Numbered from the stretch's first letter, positions 25,672 through 34,690 are shown. The stretch is DNA of 64,000 bases from Steroidobacteraceae bacterium (GCA_041395505.1 JAWLAG010000001.1:2170001-2234000), one strand, 5' to 3'. Notes: generated by a model not told the origin, from the sequence alone. A program made the numbers and translations.

Positions 25672-26520
25672 GTGGGTGAGTATGTCCTGTCACTGTCGTG
25701 CCGGGACCGACCAGGCCTTGTTGCCGCCGTGGCTACTTCGATCCTGCGACTGCGCGGCAATATCACCGAGGCCCAGCAGTTCAATGACCCGGATTCGGGT
25801 CGTTTCTTCATGCGCGTCATGTTCGCGGCCGAACCGGTGGAGAGTTCGGTGCGCAGCGCCATCGGCGAAGTAATGCAGCAGCATGAAATGAACTGGCGAC
25901 TCAACGATGCTCGACATCGCAAGCGCGTCCTGCTGATGGTCTCGAAGCTCGATCACTGCCTTGTAGACCTGCTATACCGACATCGAATCGGCGAATTGGC
26001 CATGGACGTCGTCGCCATTGCGTCCAATCATCCGCGCAATCCCGGCTCACTGGTGAACCCGGCTTCAGTGCCATTCCACCATTTGCCGGTCGACAAGGAC
26101 ACCCGGCCTCAACAAGAGGCACAAGTCAGGGCGCTCATCGAAGAATCCGCGGCGGAACTCGTCGTGCTCGCACGCTACATGCAGGTTTTCTCTGATGACA
26201 TGGCGCGTTGGCTGGCCGGGAGGTGTATCAATATTCACCATTCCTTCCTGCCAGGATTCAAGGGCGCACGGCCCTACCACCAGGCCCACGCCCGTGGCGT
26301 GAAAATGATCGGCGCCACGGCGCACTATGTGAATACCGATCTGGATGAAGGACCTATCATTCACCAGGACGTCGAACCAATTTCCCACGCCGACAGGCCT
26401 GACGACCTGATACGCAAAGGACGCGACATCGAGCGTCGCGTGCTGGCAGAAGCGGTGCGCCTGCACCTCGAGGACAGGGCACTACTGAATGGCAACAAGA
26501 CCGTGGTCTTCCGCGGCTGA
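25672..26520 (+). CDS. purU: Formyltetrahydrofolate deformylase
   Basis: This 282-residue enzyme hydrolyses 10-formyl-THF to formate and THF, feeding purine synthesis and balancing one-carbon pools. An N-terminal ACT domain (LSCRDRPGLVAAVAT) is followed by a formyltransferase fold with the catalytic region NIHHSFLPGFKGARPYHQA and HYVNTDLDEGPIIHQDV (Asn, His, Asp triad). Length and order match PurU. The start is GTG 25672, 11 bp after the small basic protein gene. Confidence 0.95.
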   Translation: MGEYVLSLSCRDRPGLVAAVATSILRLRGNITEAQQFNDPDSGRFFMRVMFAAEPVESSVRSAIGEVMQQHEMNWRLNDARHRKRVLLMVSKLDHCLVDLLYRHRIGELAMDVVAIASNHPRNPGSLVNPASVPFHHLPVDKDTRPQQEAQVRALIEESAAELVVLARYMQVFSDDMARWLAGRCINIHHSFLPGFKGARPYHQAHARGVKMIGATAHYVNTDLDEGPIIHQDVEPISHADRPDDLIRKGRDIERRVLAEAVRLHLEDRALLNGNKTVVFRG

Positions 26521-26624
26521 CGCCCTCGACGACTGCGATCATTAAGATCTGCGACAACTACGCACAGACGGCGAACTCCCGCTGACCTATCCTGTCCATA
26601 TCGGTTGTCTTTGCTGGAGGCGCA

Positions 26625-27620
26625 ATGGTCCCTGCCAGAGAACCGTGGGTGCTCGTGCTCGCCGGAGGCGACGGCCGGCGACTGCGCGAGCTGGCAACTG
26701 ACTCATCGGGCATCGCGGTACCCAAACAGTATTGTTCCTTGTGCGGCGGCGAAACGCTTCTGCAAGCCACGTTGCGACGTGCCCAATCGATCAGTCGTCG
26801 CGAAAGAATTTGCGCCATCGTTGCAGCGCAACACGAGTGCTGGTGGCGGGGCCACCGCGACCAGTTCGCGCGAGGGAACCTCATCGTCCAGCCGGAAAAT
26901 CGCGGCACGGCCAATGGAATACTGCTGTCGGCACTGCTCATCGCTCGTCGCGATCGGCAAGCGACCATCGTCATCCTGCCGTCGGACCACCATTTCATGT
27001 CCGAGGACCGACTGACGTCAGCCATTCGAACGGCGCTTGCCGACCATCACCTGAGGCTGGGACAAGCGATTCTACTGGGTATCGCGCCGGACACTGCGGA
27101 CACCAGCCTGGGTTATATCCTGCCGTCGGCACCCGATGGCCGGGTCGGCAGCAAGGCAGTTTCGAGATTCATCGAGAAACCCAATGCCGAAACGGCCACT
27201 CATCTATTGGGTGCCGGGGCACTGTGGAATTCGCTGATCGTCATTGCCAGGGTCGCGACATTGCTGCGGCTCTTCGAGCGCAGGCTGCCGGGCAATCTGG
27301 CTTCGATTCGCTCGGCACTGGCGACAGAAAGGGCGAGTGCGAATCGACTTGTCGCGCTGGCCCGCAGCTATCAATCGTTGCCGCATGCGGATTTCTCGCG
27401 CGACGTCCTCGAAGGCGAGGAGCGGTCGTTGCGGGTTCAGCAGGTCGGCCATTGCGGTTGGAGCGATCTCGGCACGCCGCAGCGCATTCGCCAGGTACTT
27501 GGCAGGCTCCCAAGAACGCTCGCATCGACGGAGGACGCACCGGACTGGCAACGCAGCGGACAAGGGCAGAGCCTGAATCTCGAGGCGCAGCACACGCGAC
27601 TGCAGGCCCAGGGCCATTGA
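26625..27620 (+). CDS. Mannose-1-phosphate guanylyltransferase-like nucleotidyltransferase
   Basis: ATG 26625 is preceded by GGAGG. The protein has the NTP-binding signature LVLAGGDGRRL (with an inserted stretch before PKQY), VQPENRGTANGIL, VILPSDHHF and FIEKP. These are the hallmarks of GDP-mannose pyrophosphorylases (ManC/Mpg type). At 331 residues it lacks the C-terminal beta-helix or isomerase domain of ManC. It probably makes an NDP-sugar for surface polysaccharide. No partner glycan genes are adjacent. Confidence 0.8.
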   Translation: MVPAREPWVLVLAGGDGRRLRELATDSSGIAVPKQYCSLCGGETLLQATLRRAQSISRRERICAIVAAQHECWWRGHRDQFARGNLIVQPENRGTANGILLSALLIARRDRQATIVILPSDHHFMSEDRLTSAIRTALADHHLRLGQAILLGIAPDTADTSLGYILPSAPDGRVGSKAVSRFIEKPNAETATHLLGAGALWNSLIVIARVATLLRLFERRLPGNLASIRSALATERASANRLVALARSYQSLPHADFSRDVLEGEERSLRVQQVGHCGWSDLGTPQRIRQVLGRLPRTLASTEDAPDWQRSGQGQSLNLEAQHTRLQAQGH

Positions 27621-27675
27621 ACCGGCTCCCTGAGAATCGTCGCAGCGCGCACATTGCAAACTGGAGGAGAAATCC

Positions 27676-28002
27676 ATGAAAGAGGACAGCGAGAAGTTGC
27701 TTGCCGACGTGCGGCAAGTCGTTTCGGATATCGATGAATACCTGAAAAGCCGCAAATCGCGCGTTGCCACAGGGGTCAAGGAGGCGCGACAGAGTGGCAT
27801 CGCGGCATTGCAGACCGCGCGCGATGAGCTCGCGGCATTCGAAGAGAAAATGCTCAGCAATGCCAGGAAGGGTGCTGAGCATGTCGATCGCTATGCACGT
27901 GAGAATCCATGGGCAATGCTCGGCGCCGCCGCGGTGGCGGCCTTCGTCGCCGGCTATGGCGTCGCGCGCAAAATGGATGGCCGTGGCAAGGCACAGGCCT
28001 GA
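27676..28002 (+). CDS. DUF883 (ElaB/YqjD-like) membrane-anchored protein
   Basis: This 108-residue protein has a long amphipathic helix (LLADVRQVVSDIDEYL through QTARDELAAFEEKM) and the closing ENPWAMLGAAAVAAFVAGYG hydrophobic anchor typical of YqjD/ElaB. These bind ribosomes at the inner membrane in stationary phase in E. coli. GGAGG lies upstream of ATG 27676. The next gene overlaps its 3' end by 26 bp. Confidence 0.88.
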   Translation: MKEDSEKLLADVRQVVSDIDEYLKSRKSRVATGVKEARQSGIAALQTARDELAAFEEKMLSNARKGAEHVDRYARENPWAMLGAAAVAAFVAGYGVARKMDGRGKAQA

Positions 28003-28384
28003 ACCAGCCGATCGCAGCCGGGCGCAACCGCCTGGCGACGACGGCGCACAGTCCGATCGGCCAGAGGCGCCGACCTTCGGCCGCATTGTGCGGCGGTTGC
28101 TGCGTTTGGCCGCCATTGCCGGCGCGCTGCCTTGGGGACGGCTGCGGCTGGCCTATCGTCGCGGCTTGCTTCGGGTATTAGCCACGTGCAGCTTGGCTCT
28201 CCTGTCAACGCTCACGGCAACCGGCGCGCTCGGGCTCATCGCTTTCGCGGCGACGGTGGCGCTTTGGCCCGAACTCGGATGGGCCGCCGCCGCCTGGGTC
28301 GGCGCATTCTGCCTGCTGCTGGCGGTCGCGATCGGCGCCATTGCCCTTCGCCTGGGGTTCGGATCGCGCGCTCGGGTGCAGTAG
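27977..28384 (+). CDS. Small membrane protein, putative YqjE/phage-holin-like
   Basis: From ATG 27977, in the overlap with the DUF883 gene, the product has a basic Pro/Arg-rich N-terminus and then two strong membrane segments (LALLSTLTATGALGLIAFAA and AAAAWVGAFCLLLAVAIGA). A two-helix protein directly after a DUF883 gene matches the YqjD-YqjE arrangement. Function is unknown beyond a membrane-associated stress role of the pair. Confidence 0.7.
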   Translation: MAVARHRPEPADRSRAQPPGDDGAQSDRPEAPTFGRIVRRLLRLAAIAGALPWGRLRLAYRRGLLRVLATCSLALLSTLTATGALGLIAFAATVALWPELGWAAAAWVGAFCLLLAVAIGAIALRLGFGSRARVQ

Positions 28385-28511
28385 CGCCGCCGCCCAGGCT
28401 GTTCGCGGCTCTGCCGAGGCACGCGACCGTGTTTTTCGTTGGTCAAATTCAAACGTTGGATGGCACAATGTTGCAGGCCCATCGTGCGCAACATTGGAAG
28501 AATCAGCGGTA

Positions 28512-29489
28512 ATGACTTGCTCCCGACGCACAATCCTCAGAGGTCTGGCTCTGGCGCCGGCCTTGTTCCATGGGTATCTGCCCAGATGCCTCGCCGATAC
28601 AGAATTCTTTCCCGAGCCCGAAGTGTCGGGCTTTATTCCCGTGCGCGGCGGAACCATCTGGTATCGAGTGAATGGCAGGCGGCATTTTGCAAATGGCCGA
28701 ACGCCGCTGTTGGCGCTGCACGGTGGCCCGGGCAGCACTCATCACTACCTGCTGCCCCTGACTGATCTCGCCGATGAGCGACCAGTGATTCTCTACGATC
28801 AGCTGGACTGTGGTTTGTCCGAGCGGCCAGGCAACGCCGCCAACTGGACGACCGATCGTTTCGTTTCGGAAATCGACAGCATTCGCCAATTCCTGGGACT
28901 ATCTCGCGTCGCCCTGTACGGCAACTCCTGCGGTGCCACCTGGGTTGCCGAGTACGCGGTTCGCCAACCGCAGGGACTGGAGAGCATCATACTCGCCAGC
29001 CCTTTTCTCAGTGCCGCGCGATACCGAGCCGACGCCGCGCGCCTGCGGGCGCTGTTGCCGAGCGACATTCGCGCTGCCCTCGATCTGCATGAGGCGCAGG
29101 GCACCACGGATTCGGATGAATACCAGAACGCCTCATTATTCTGGCTGGAACGCCATGTTTGCAGAAAGCTACCCTGGCCCGACTACATCCAGCGGACCAT
29201 CGAGTTGTTCAGCAACGATTTGTACCACTATATGTGGGGACACTCGGAGGCTGACATTTCCGGCACGCTGAAAGACTACGATCTGACCGATCGCCTCGAC
29301 CAGATCAGCGCACGAACCTTTTATCTTTGCGGCGAACACGATGAAACAACGCCGCAGGCGACCAGGTATTTCGCGAGCAGGACGCCCGGTGCACGATTTC
29401 AGGAATTCGCAGGGGCGTCGCATACGCCGCACATCGAAAAACGCGATGAATTCATGGCCGTGTGCAGGGAGTTCCTGCGCTCCGCCTGA
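28512..29489 (+). CDS. Proline iminopeptidase-like alpha/beta hydrolase, exported
   Basis: The 325-residue protein begins MTCSRRTILRGLALAPALF, a twin-arginine-like signal. The S33 peptidase pattern follows: oxyanion loop LLALHGGPGSTH, nucleophile elbow YGNSCGATW (Ser), catalytic Asp in CGEHDETTP and His in GASHTPHIE. S33 enzymes remove N-terminal proline or hydrolyse related amides. The export signal suggests a periplasmic location, unusual for the family. It stands alone between DUF883 and the toxin-antitoxin module. Confidence 0.82.
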   Translation: MTCSRRTILRGLALAPALFHGYLPRCLADTEFFPEPEVSGFIPVRGGTIWYRVNGRRHFANGRTPLLALHGGPGSTHHYLLPLTDLADERPVILYDQLDCGLSERPGNAANWTTDRFVSEIDSIRQFLGLSRVALYGNSCGATWVAEYAVRQPQGLESIILASPFLSAARYRADAARLRALLPSDIRAALDLHEAQGTTDSDEYQNASLFWLERHVCRKLPWPDYIQRTIELFSNDLYHYMWGHSEADISGTLKDYDLTDRLDQISARTFYLCGEHDETTPQATRYFASRTPGARFQEFAGASHTPHIEKRDEFMAVCREFLRSA

Positions 29490-29630
29490 TTTCAAACCGA
29501 CCTGGCCCGGAATTCCTGGTCCAGGTCAGTGTTCCCTGCAATGGTGAGCCTCTAAGCAGGCTCCAAATGCGTCGAAATGCGCGTAACGATTGTTTTGATA
29601 AATACCGATCGGGCCCGCTGTTTCACATCT

Positions 29631-29649
29631 ATGAGTCAGATTGACTCAT
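29631..29649. promoter_or_regulatory. Palindromic operator of the vapBC-like module
   Basis: ATGAGTCA-GAT-TGACTCAT is a perfect 8-bp inverted repeat 26 bp before the antitoxin start, with an additional ATGAGT half-site at 29654. Ribbon-helix-helix antitoxins autorepress at such sites. Binding is inferred. Confidence 0.7.
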
Positions 29650-29675
29650 GGCCATGAGTTAACAAGACTGGCGGT

Positions 29676-29939
29676 ATGGCGAAGCGTTTGCAGGTCATCA
29701 TCCAGGACCTCGAGTACCGCGAAATCCAGCGCGCGGCGCGTCTGCGTGACATGACGGTCGCTGAATGGGTCCGTCAGGCCCTGTCACTCGCGCGCCGGCG
29801 TGAACCCGTGATCAGCACAGGCCGCAAACTCGATGTGATCCGGGCGGCCGCCCGACACGAATTCCCCACGGCGGAACTGCCGCAAATGCTTGCCGACATC
29901 GAGCGCGGCTATGCGGATCCTGCCAACGCCCCACCTTGA
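29676..29939 (+). CDS. Ribbon-helix-helix antitoxin (VapB-like)
   Basis: This 87-residue protein has an N-terminal RHH motif (KRLQVIIQDLEYREIQRAA then MTVAEWVRQALSLA) and a C-terminal toxin-binding tail (PTAELPQMLADIERGYAD). Its stop overlaps the toxin start by 4 bp. It should neutralise the PIN toxin and repress its own promoter through the adjacent palindrome. Confidence 0.88.
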   Translation: MAKRLQVIIQDLEYREIQRAARLRDMTVAEWVRQALSLARRREPVISTGRKLDVIRAAARHEFPTAELPQMLADIERGYADPANAPP

Positions 29940-30331
29940 TCCTGATCGACTCCAGCATTCCGATGTACCTCGTGGGTGCACCGCACCCGCACAAGATCGA
30001 CGCGCAGCGCGCCCTTGAGCGCCTGGTCAGCGAACGCAAACGCCTCGTCACCGACGTCGAGGTCTTGCAGGAAATCCTTCATCGCTACGTCGCGATCAAT
30101 CGACGCGATGCCATTCAGGCCGCCTTCGACGCCGTGCTCGGCATTGTCGAAGAGGTCCTCGCGGTGGACGTGGCGGCCATCGAACGCGCCAAGGCCGTTA
30201 TGCTCGGTCACCCTTCCCTGTCGGCGCGGGACGCGCTGCACATCGCGATCATGGAACTGCACGGGATCCAACGCATTCTCAGCTTCGATGCGGGGTTCGA
30301 TGCCTATCCGGGAATCCGGCGGGTGCGATGA
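29936..30331 (+). CDS. PIN-domain toxin (VapC-like)
   Basis: This 131-residue PIN ribonuclease starts with MILIDSSIPMYLVG (first Asp). It has a conserved Glu in VEVLQEILHRY, SARDALHIAIM (third acidic residue) and ILSFDAGFDAYPGIRRV (fourth). The spacing matches VapC, which cleaves tRNA or rRNA when unopposed. It is translationally coupled to the antitoxin. It marks the left border of the RHS island. Confidence 0.9.
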   Translation: MILIDSSIPMYLVGAPHPHKIDAQRALERLVSERKRLVTDVEVLQEILHRYVAINRRDAIQAAFDAVLGIVEEVLAVDVAAIERAKAVMLGHPSLSARDALHIAIMELHGIQRILSFDAGFDAYPGIRRVR

Positions 30332-30458
30332 GGCCGCTGGCGCGGCATCGGATGAAACAGCGGTGCCGGATCCCGCGCTGAGTTGGTCACGCACTGCTGG
30401 GACTGTAGTTCTCTGTGGCAAATCAGATCAAATGTGCCTTTGCAGAGTTGGTCTTCCG

Positions 30459-30803
30459 ATGAAACGGTGCGGAATCGTTGCCGCGGTTATCGTGATCTCC
30501 GCGTGTTCTGCAAGACCCATGGAGTTCCGCGTGCAATGGCCAGCGACGAAGCTGCCGGACAGTGTCACGGTACAGCATTGTGGTACCACGCAGATTCTGC
30601 CGACGGGGTCTGCCGGTGTTGTGGTGGACTCCGTCAATTTTCGCTGCGAGGGTCTCGCGACGGTCGTTATCCGTTGGCCGGATGGTCACCAAGTCGCCTG
30701 CCCGGCCGTCTATGTCACGTCGTCACCCAAGACCCTGTGGTTTGACTTCGTGACGGATACGAATGCCTGTCGGTTGCGCGGCGAGTCATTCAAGGAGCGC
30801 TAG
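30459..30803 (+). CDS. Small lipoprotein, unknown function
   Basis: From ATG 30459 the protein reads MKRCGIVAAVIVISACSARP, a lipoprotein signal with lipobox ISAC. The mature part (about 98 residues) has four Cys and a beta-rich look (VTVQHCGTTQILP, VNFRCEGLATVVIRWPDG). It resembles small periplasmic immunity or inhibitor proteins but has no family I can name. The open frame upstream belongs to a shadow of the PIN gene. Confidence 0.55.
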   Translation: MKRCGIVAAVIVISACSARPMEFRVQWPATKLPDSVTVQHCGTTQILPTGSAGVVVDSVNFRCEGLATVVIRWPDGHQVACPAVYVTSSPKTLWFDFVTDTNACRLRGESFKER

Positions 30804-30830
30804 GGCAGGGGCGGCGCCGTTGTTGCCATC

Positions 30831-31460
30831 ATGTCAGCGACTCTCCCAATGCATACCTCTGGCAGGAAATTCGTACTTGTAACCGCAGGTTCGGTACGCG
30901 CAAATGCCTTCACGTTACTTTTCCTGCTAACGCTGTTGAATGCGCCCGCTCGGGCATGTATATGCGACTGCTCGTCGAGCGACGTAACTGCGCAGGATGT
31001 CGCTGCGGCCCTGCCTGCAGCGCGGGAATTGGACGCTGTGTACTCCGGCATTGTTATTTGGCGGCGACAAACTACCGAGCCGGTTCGCGAGGCGCAATCT
31101 GTTGAAGGTAACGCAGCACTTGTTGTGCAGGGAGGCCGGTGGGACCGCGCCAAGATATTGGTGCTTCGTGTCTGGCGCGGCGCACCACCGCTGATAGTGG
31201 ACGTCTGGTTGCCGATAGTCACCGACTGTGACGTTTCTGCTTTGCCAGGCATGCACTTCGTGGCACTGAGCAAGTACGACGGTGCCCGCAACGTCGTGCA
31301 TCGAACCTATTGCGACTGTGCCCTTGAAGTGGCTGCGAGAGCCGGGCACGGTGAGTGGACGGTGGGTGCTTGGACAGTGTTCATGCTACTGGGCCTGTTG
31401 GCCGCGGCGGTCCTGGTGGCCCTCGCCCGATTCGTCAGACGCCACGTGTTGGCGGAGTGA
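30831..31460 (+). CDS. Exported Cys-rich protein with C-terminal membrane anchor
   Basis: This 209-residue protein has a signal peptide (TLLFLLTLLNAPARA) cleaved before CICDCSSS, a motif of clustered Cys. A domain with the tissue-inhibitor-of-metalloproteinase/netrin-like look follows (AVYSGIVIWRR, AKILVLRVWRGAPP, CDCALE), ending in a C-terminal helix (WTVFMLLGLLAAAVLVALA). The fold is my guess from the CxC start and strand pattern. It may be an immunity-like factor at the left edge of the island. Confidence 0.55.
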   Translation: MSATLPMHTSGRKFVLVTAGSVRANAFTLLFLLTLLNAPARACICDCSSSDVTAQDVAAALPAARELDAVYSGIVIWRRQTTEPVREAQSVEGNAALVVQGGRWDRAKILVLRVWRGAPPLIVDVWLPIVTDCDVSALPGMHFVALSKYDGARNVVHRTYCDCALEVAARAGHGEWTVGAWTVFMLLGLLAAAVLVALARFVRRHVLAE

Positions 31461-31493
31461 CGTGTAGGAGCCACGATGCGATTTTTCTGGATG

Positions 31494-31625
31494 TTCGCGC
31501 CTGGAACGAGCCGGGATCGGCGCCTACGGCGAACCGTCGACCTGGAGTGGAAGCCGGTTCAAATACACCGGGCAAATCGCCCTGCCCGAAGTCCAGCTCT
31601 ACCACTACAAGGCCTTGGTGCATGG
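31494..31625 (+). pseudogene. RHS core fragment, type A (decayed)
   Basis: This stretch translates to the RHS core text AYGEPSTWSGSRFKYTGQIA then LPEVQLYHYKALVH, the same wording as the longer core at 33.9-34.0 kb. It has no start and runs directly into a hairpin-string element. It is not in frame with the tip downstream, so it cannot make an RHS protein. Confidence 0.85.
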
Positions 31626-31736
31626 TCAACAAACAAGCCGTCGCAGACGGCGTGAACCCAGTCCATGCCGTAACGCCGTTAGGCGGAAGCGGCGAAGCCG
31701 CGTGAGGACCAGGCGCGCTGTGTTCCTCCTCTTTGG
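31626..31736 (+). repeat. Hairpin-string element a (short form)
   Basis: It begins TCAACAAACAAG after GG and ends CTCTTTGG. Perfect hairpins in order: GCCGTC-gca-GACGGC, CGCC-gtta-GGCG, GCGGC-gaa-GCCGC. It replaces the RHS text between HYKAxVH and DDLNLYAY. It is nearly identical to the copy at 35650 and similar to those at 43923 and 45836. Confidence 0.85.
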
Positions 31737-31742
31737 ACGCAG

Positions 31743-32393
31743 GATGACCTCAATCTCTATGCCTATGTGGGGAATGATCCTATAGGCCATGCTGATTCTG
31801 AAGGTCAGCAACGAAGACCCGTCGGACCACTGATTGAGCAAAATACGCTCACAAACGTCCGAGCTTCGCCACAGCTGCGGTATGTTCGAGCAACGCTGCC
31901 TACATTTCAGGTAGCGCGTATGACGCCGCCAGGCGGCGCACCGTATTCAACAGCCGAGCTGAACCTTTTTCGCTCGGTCAATCGTGCGTTGGATCTGGTG
32001 GGTAGATCCAATTTCAGTGATTCATCCGTGCGATCGCCACCTCGCTCAGAGTTTGGGCTACTTCTTTCAAATTCTGTCGGTCAACGGGCGCTTCGAAATA
32101 ATTCCTATCAGTTCGAAACAGGCAGGACCTCGGAAAATGCACGGAGTGATTTTTCGACGTTGTCCGGAAAGTTTTCGCCTGTCAGGTCGTATAGCAACGG
32201 AACGCAGTCGTTTAGTCAGAGCCTAGGAGACGGACCAAGCGTCACCTACAATTTGAGAATGGATTCGCGAGGCAGCGATTCGGCTCTTACAATAGAGGCA
32301 CAGTTTATGCAAACGACAACACCTATTGGATCCCGAATTTCACGGGAGGAGGTTATATTGACGATCAAGGCGATATATGGAACCGACCGATAA
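31743..32393 (+). CDS. Orphan RHS tip with unrecognised C-terminal toxin candidate
   Basis: The frame starts with the tip DDLNLYAYVGNDPIG and continues into about 200 residues of unique sequence rich in Ser/Arg/Asn (FQVARMTPPGGAPYSTAELN and so on). The first conventional in-frame start is GTG 31767, inside the tip. The upstream element is open in this frame only back to 31683, with no start codon, so expression is doubtful. The next gene overlaps its 3' end by 17 bp, as toxin-immunity pairs often do. No toxin family is recognised. Confidence 0.6.
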   Translation, partial: DDLNLYAYVGNDPIGHADSEGQQRRPVGPLIEQNTLTNVRASPQLRYVRATLPTFQVARMTPPGGAPYSTAELNLFRSVNRALDLVGRSNFSDSSVRSPPRSEFGLLLSNSVGQRALRNNSYQFETGRTSENARSDFSTLSGKFSPVRSYSNGTQSFSQSLGDGPSVTYNLRMDSRGSDSALTIEAQFMQTTTPIGSRISREEVILTIKAIYGTDR

Positions 32394-32922
32394 GATTGGA
32401 TTGGAATGTGAACTAACCTGGGTTGCAACCGGGATTGTTCCGAATTGGACCCTTTTCTTCCCCAATTTTGTGTTGTCCAAAACCCTTTGTCCGGTTTTGG
32501 CGATTGGTTCAATACATGATGCCGTGCAACATGGCGAGGTGGTTCCTTGGGGTACTACCCACAGCGTGACTCGATGGGCGCCCATTGAGATACGAAGCCT
32601 GCGCGTTTGTGTTGCTGAAACTCTGAAAGTACCTTCCGACCATGCTGGGTTCTACAAATTCTGGGTGGCAAACGATTTCAACAACGGGATCTTTTGGAAT
32701 ACTGGATTGGACATTTACGGAATTCACTCTGGGACAGACTATTTTTGTATCGCGGCGCCGGAACTGATAGTCAAGAAACTCTTCTCAAGACCAATAGAGC
32801 AAATCGATCTGGACCTGACGGCATTTTGCATTGACATGTTGAATCAGGCGCAACGGACGAAATTGGACCCACTGGCTGACGTTTGGATGCGAAACCTCGC
32901 GTGGATTAGGTGCTTCCGATAG
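32377..32922 (+). CDS. Candidate immunity protein for tip 1
   Basis: This 181-residue cytoplasmic-looking protein overlaps the toxin candidate. It has mixed alpha/beta content with several Trp and Phe (WTLFFPNFVLSK, FYKFWVANDFNNGIFWN) and a late helix FSRPIEQIDLDLTAFCIDML. The pattern is that of DUF1629-like immunity proteins, but I do not claim the family. Its base composition is clearly AT-richer than the chromosome around it, as in other cassettes here. Confidence 0.6.
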   Translation: MEPTDKIGLECELTWVATGIVPNWTLFFPNFVLSKTLCPVLAIGSIHDAVQHGEVVPWGTTHSVTRWAPIEIRSLRVCVAETLKVPSDHAGFYKFWVANDFNNGIFWNTGLDIYGIHSGTDYFCIAAPELIVKKLFSRPIEQIDLDLTAFCIDMLNQAQRTKLDPLADVWMRNLAWIRCFR

Positions 32923-32991
32923 CGGGGCATTTGCGTGGACTAATAGACCAAAAAAAAGCAAGATGACCTATTTGTCAACGCCGCAGCCGCA

Positions 32992-33423
32992 ATGACACCC
33001 GTCGCTCCCACCGTCTACCATCGCCAGCCATCGGATCATTCGTTGCTCGAATTCACCGACTGGTCGAACTCGGTCGCATCGGTAGTTCAAAACGCGTTAG
33101 CGACGCTTGATCCGTGTGTTGCCTCCACGCGGGCATGGGTGCGGTCGTTGTCGTCAACGGACTTAAGTGTGCTATTCGGCGATGTGGAGCACGTACTATA
33201 TTTTTGTGCCGGATTCATCGCCCTGGAACGCAGCAAGGTGTCGCAAGATCTGGACGCAACCTATTCGATAGACTTCGAATTGGTGTGGGAGGATCGGGCT
33301 GTGGGTATCTATGCGAGATTGTTCACCGCAGGACTTTCCGGTTCGACAATGTACGGACTCACGATCGTCCGACTGAACGCTGAGCAATTGGCGGTGGCTA
33401 ATGCGCGTCCGCCAGATAGTTGA
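32992..33423 (+). CDS. Hypothetical protein, possible second immunity gene
   Basis: This 143-residue product (MTPVAPTVYHRQPSDHSLLE) is predicted soluble, with strands near the end (ATYSIDFELVWEDRAVGIYARLF). No family is recognised. It stands between the candidate immunity gene of tip 1 and the next RHS core, the usual place for an immunity or accessory gene. Confidence 0.5.
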   Translation: MTPVAPTVYHRQPSDHSLLEFTDWSNSVASVVQNALATLDPCVASTRAWVRSLSSTDLSVLFGDVEHVLYFCAGFIALERSKVSQDLDATYSIDFELVWEDRAVGIYARLFTAGLSGSTMYGLTIVRLNAEQLAVANARPPDS

Positions 33424-33539
33424 GTCACATCTGAGCACCTCAGAGGATGGTTCGAGTCAGCGTGAGCGAAATCAGGCCGCGCAGAGTCGGCTGATGAGAA
33501 AGCACCGCGCCCGATAGCATCACAACTGAGTACACCAGT

Positions 33540-34082
33540 GTGTCGGGCACGTCGTTCACGCATGATGCGAACGGTAATCTGACGAGCGACGGCTCGCGCA
33601 GCTTTGCCTACGATAAAGAGAACCGCCTGCTCACGGTCACCGGGAGCAGCAGCATCACGCTCAGCTATGATCCACTTGGGCGCTTGAAGGATTCCACGGC
33701 GGCCGGCGTCACGACCCAGTATCTCTATGACGGCGACCGACTGATCGCCGAATACAATAGCGGCGGCACGGTCCTGCGCCGCTATGCGCATGGCGCGGGG
33801 GTGGATGAGCCGCTCGTGTGGTACGAAGGCAGTGGGCTCACCAACCGCGCCTGGCTGCACGGGGACGAACGTGGCTCCGTCATTGCAAGCACTAACCGCG
33901 CGGCGGCGGCCACCGCCCATACCTACGGGGCCTACGGCGAACCGTCCACCTGGAGCGGAAGCCGCTTCAAATACACGGGGCAAATCGCGCTCTCCGAAGT
34001 CCAGCTCTACCACTACAAGGCACGGGTGTATGATCCAACAATGGAGCCGCCGGAGGCGGCGTGCATCCAGTCCGCGCCGTAG
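33540..34082 (+). pseudogene. RHS core fragment, type A, cut by a hairpin element
   Basis: About 165 residues of authentic RHS core: YD repeats THDANGNLTSDGSRSFAYDK and LSYDPLGRLKDST, then YLYDGDRLIAEYNSGGTVLR, WLHGDERGSVIA and FKYTGQIALSEVQLYHYKARVYDP. The frame enters the hairpin element at GATCC and stops there. There is no N-terminal or export region; the first in-frame GTG (33540) is at an arbitrary core position. It is best read as a displaced 3' part of a full RHS gene. Confidence 0.88.
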
Positions 34083-34145
34083 CTCCGTTAGGAGGAAGCC
34101 GCCAAGCGGCGTGAACGCCGAGGAAATAGTGTCCGGATTCTCTGG
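34037..34145 (+). repeat. Hairpin-string element b
   Basis: AACAATGGAG follows GATCC. Hairpins: GCCGCC-gga-GGCGGC, CTCC-gtta-GGAG, GCCGC-caa-GCGGC. It splits the RHS text YDPxLGRFLQTDP after YDP, and the tip resumes at GCGC-TTTTTGCAG. The tip is out of frame with the core before it. Confidence 0.83.
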
Positions 34146-34153
34146 GGCGCTTT

Positions 34154-34690
34154 TTGCAGACCGATCCGATCGGGTACAAGGATGACCTGAATCTCTATGC
34201 GTATGTTTACAGCGATCCCATCAACAAGACGGATCCGACGGGGTTAGCCGGGCGATGTGATGGGCCGCCATGTGAAGAAGTCGCCATTGTTCCTATCGAT
34301 CCGGCAACGCTTGAAGGTATTTCTACGGATGCGTTGCAGCAAGTCGCGCCCGATATCGAAGGCACGGAGGTAGCCATCGACCGGGGTATGCAGATTGCAG
34401 AAGGGGATACTCGGGAAAACCTAGGATTCCCGCCGGGAGACGCGGACAATCAGGATTTGGGTTCCGCAGCGGACAGTGAGACACCACTCTATGACCCTAC
34501 TACCGCTGGGTCGACGCAACAAGACAGAAATATTGCGGCCGAATCAGCTACCAACGCGCAGGTGGAATTCTTGGAAAGAAGAGGGAAAGCGTTTTCGGAG
34601 GGTGATTGGGCGGGCGTTGAGTTTTGGAACGGCAAAGCAGAAGAGGCACAGAAACGATATTACGAAGCAATCGGTCAACCGCTGGAGTGA
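34154..34690 (+). CDS. Orphan RHS tip with unrecognised C-terminal domain (tip 2)
   Basis: It starts (TTG 34154) in the conserved tip LQTDPIGYKDDLNLYAYVYS, then NKTDPTGLAG and about 145 unique residues. These are acidic, with Gln/Ala-rich helices near the end (AAESATNAQVEFLERRG and AEEAQKRYYEAIG). No catalytic motif is evident. The N-terminal half of an RHS protein is missing, so it can act only after recombination or if translated from TTG. Confidence 0.6.
   Translation: MQTDPIGYKDDLNLYAYVYSDPINKTDPTGLAGRCDGPPCEEVAIVPIDPATLEGISTDALQQVAPDIEGTEVAIDRGMQIAEGDTRENLGFPPGDADNQDLGSAADSETPLYDPTTAGSTQQDRNIAAESATNAQVEFLERRGKAFSEGDWAGVEFWNGKAEEAQKRYYEAIGQPLE

Noticed and set aside
26732..27679. A 315-codon plus-strand frame inside the nucleotidyltransferase gene
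   Set aside because: Out-of-frame shadow; the true frame carries LVLAGGDGRRL, VILPSDHHF and FIEKP.
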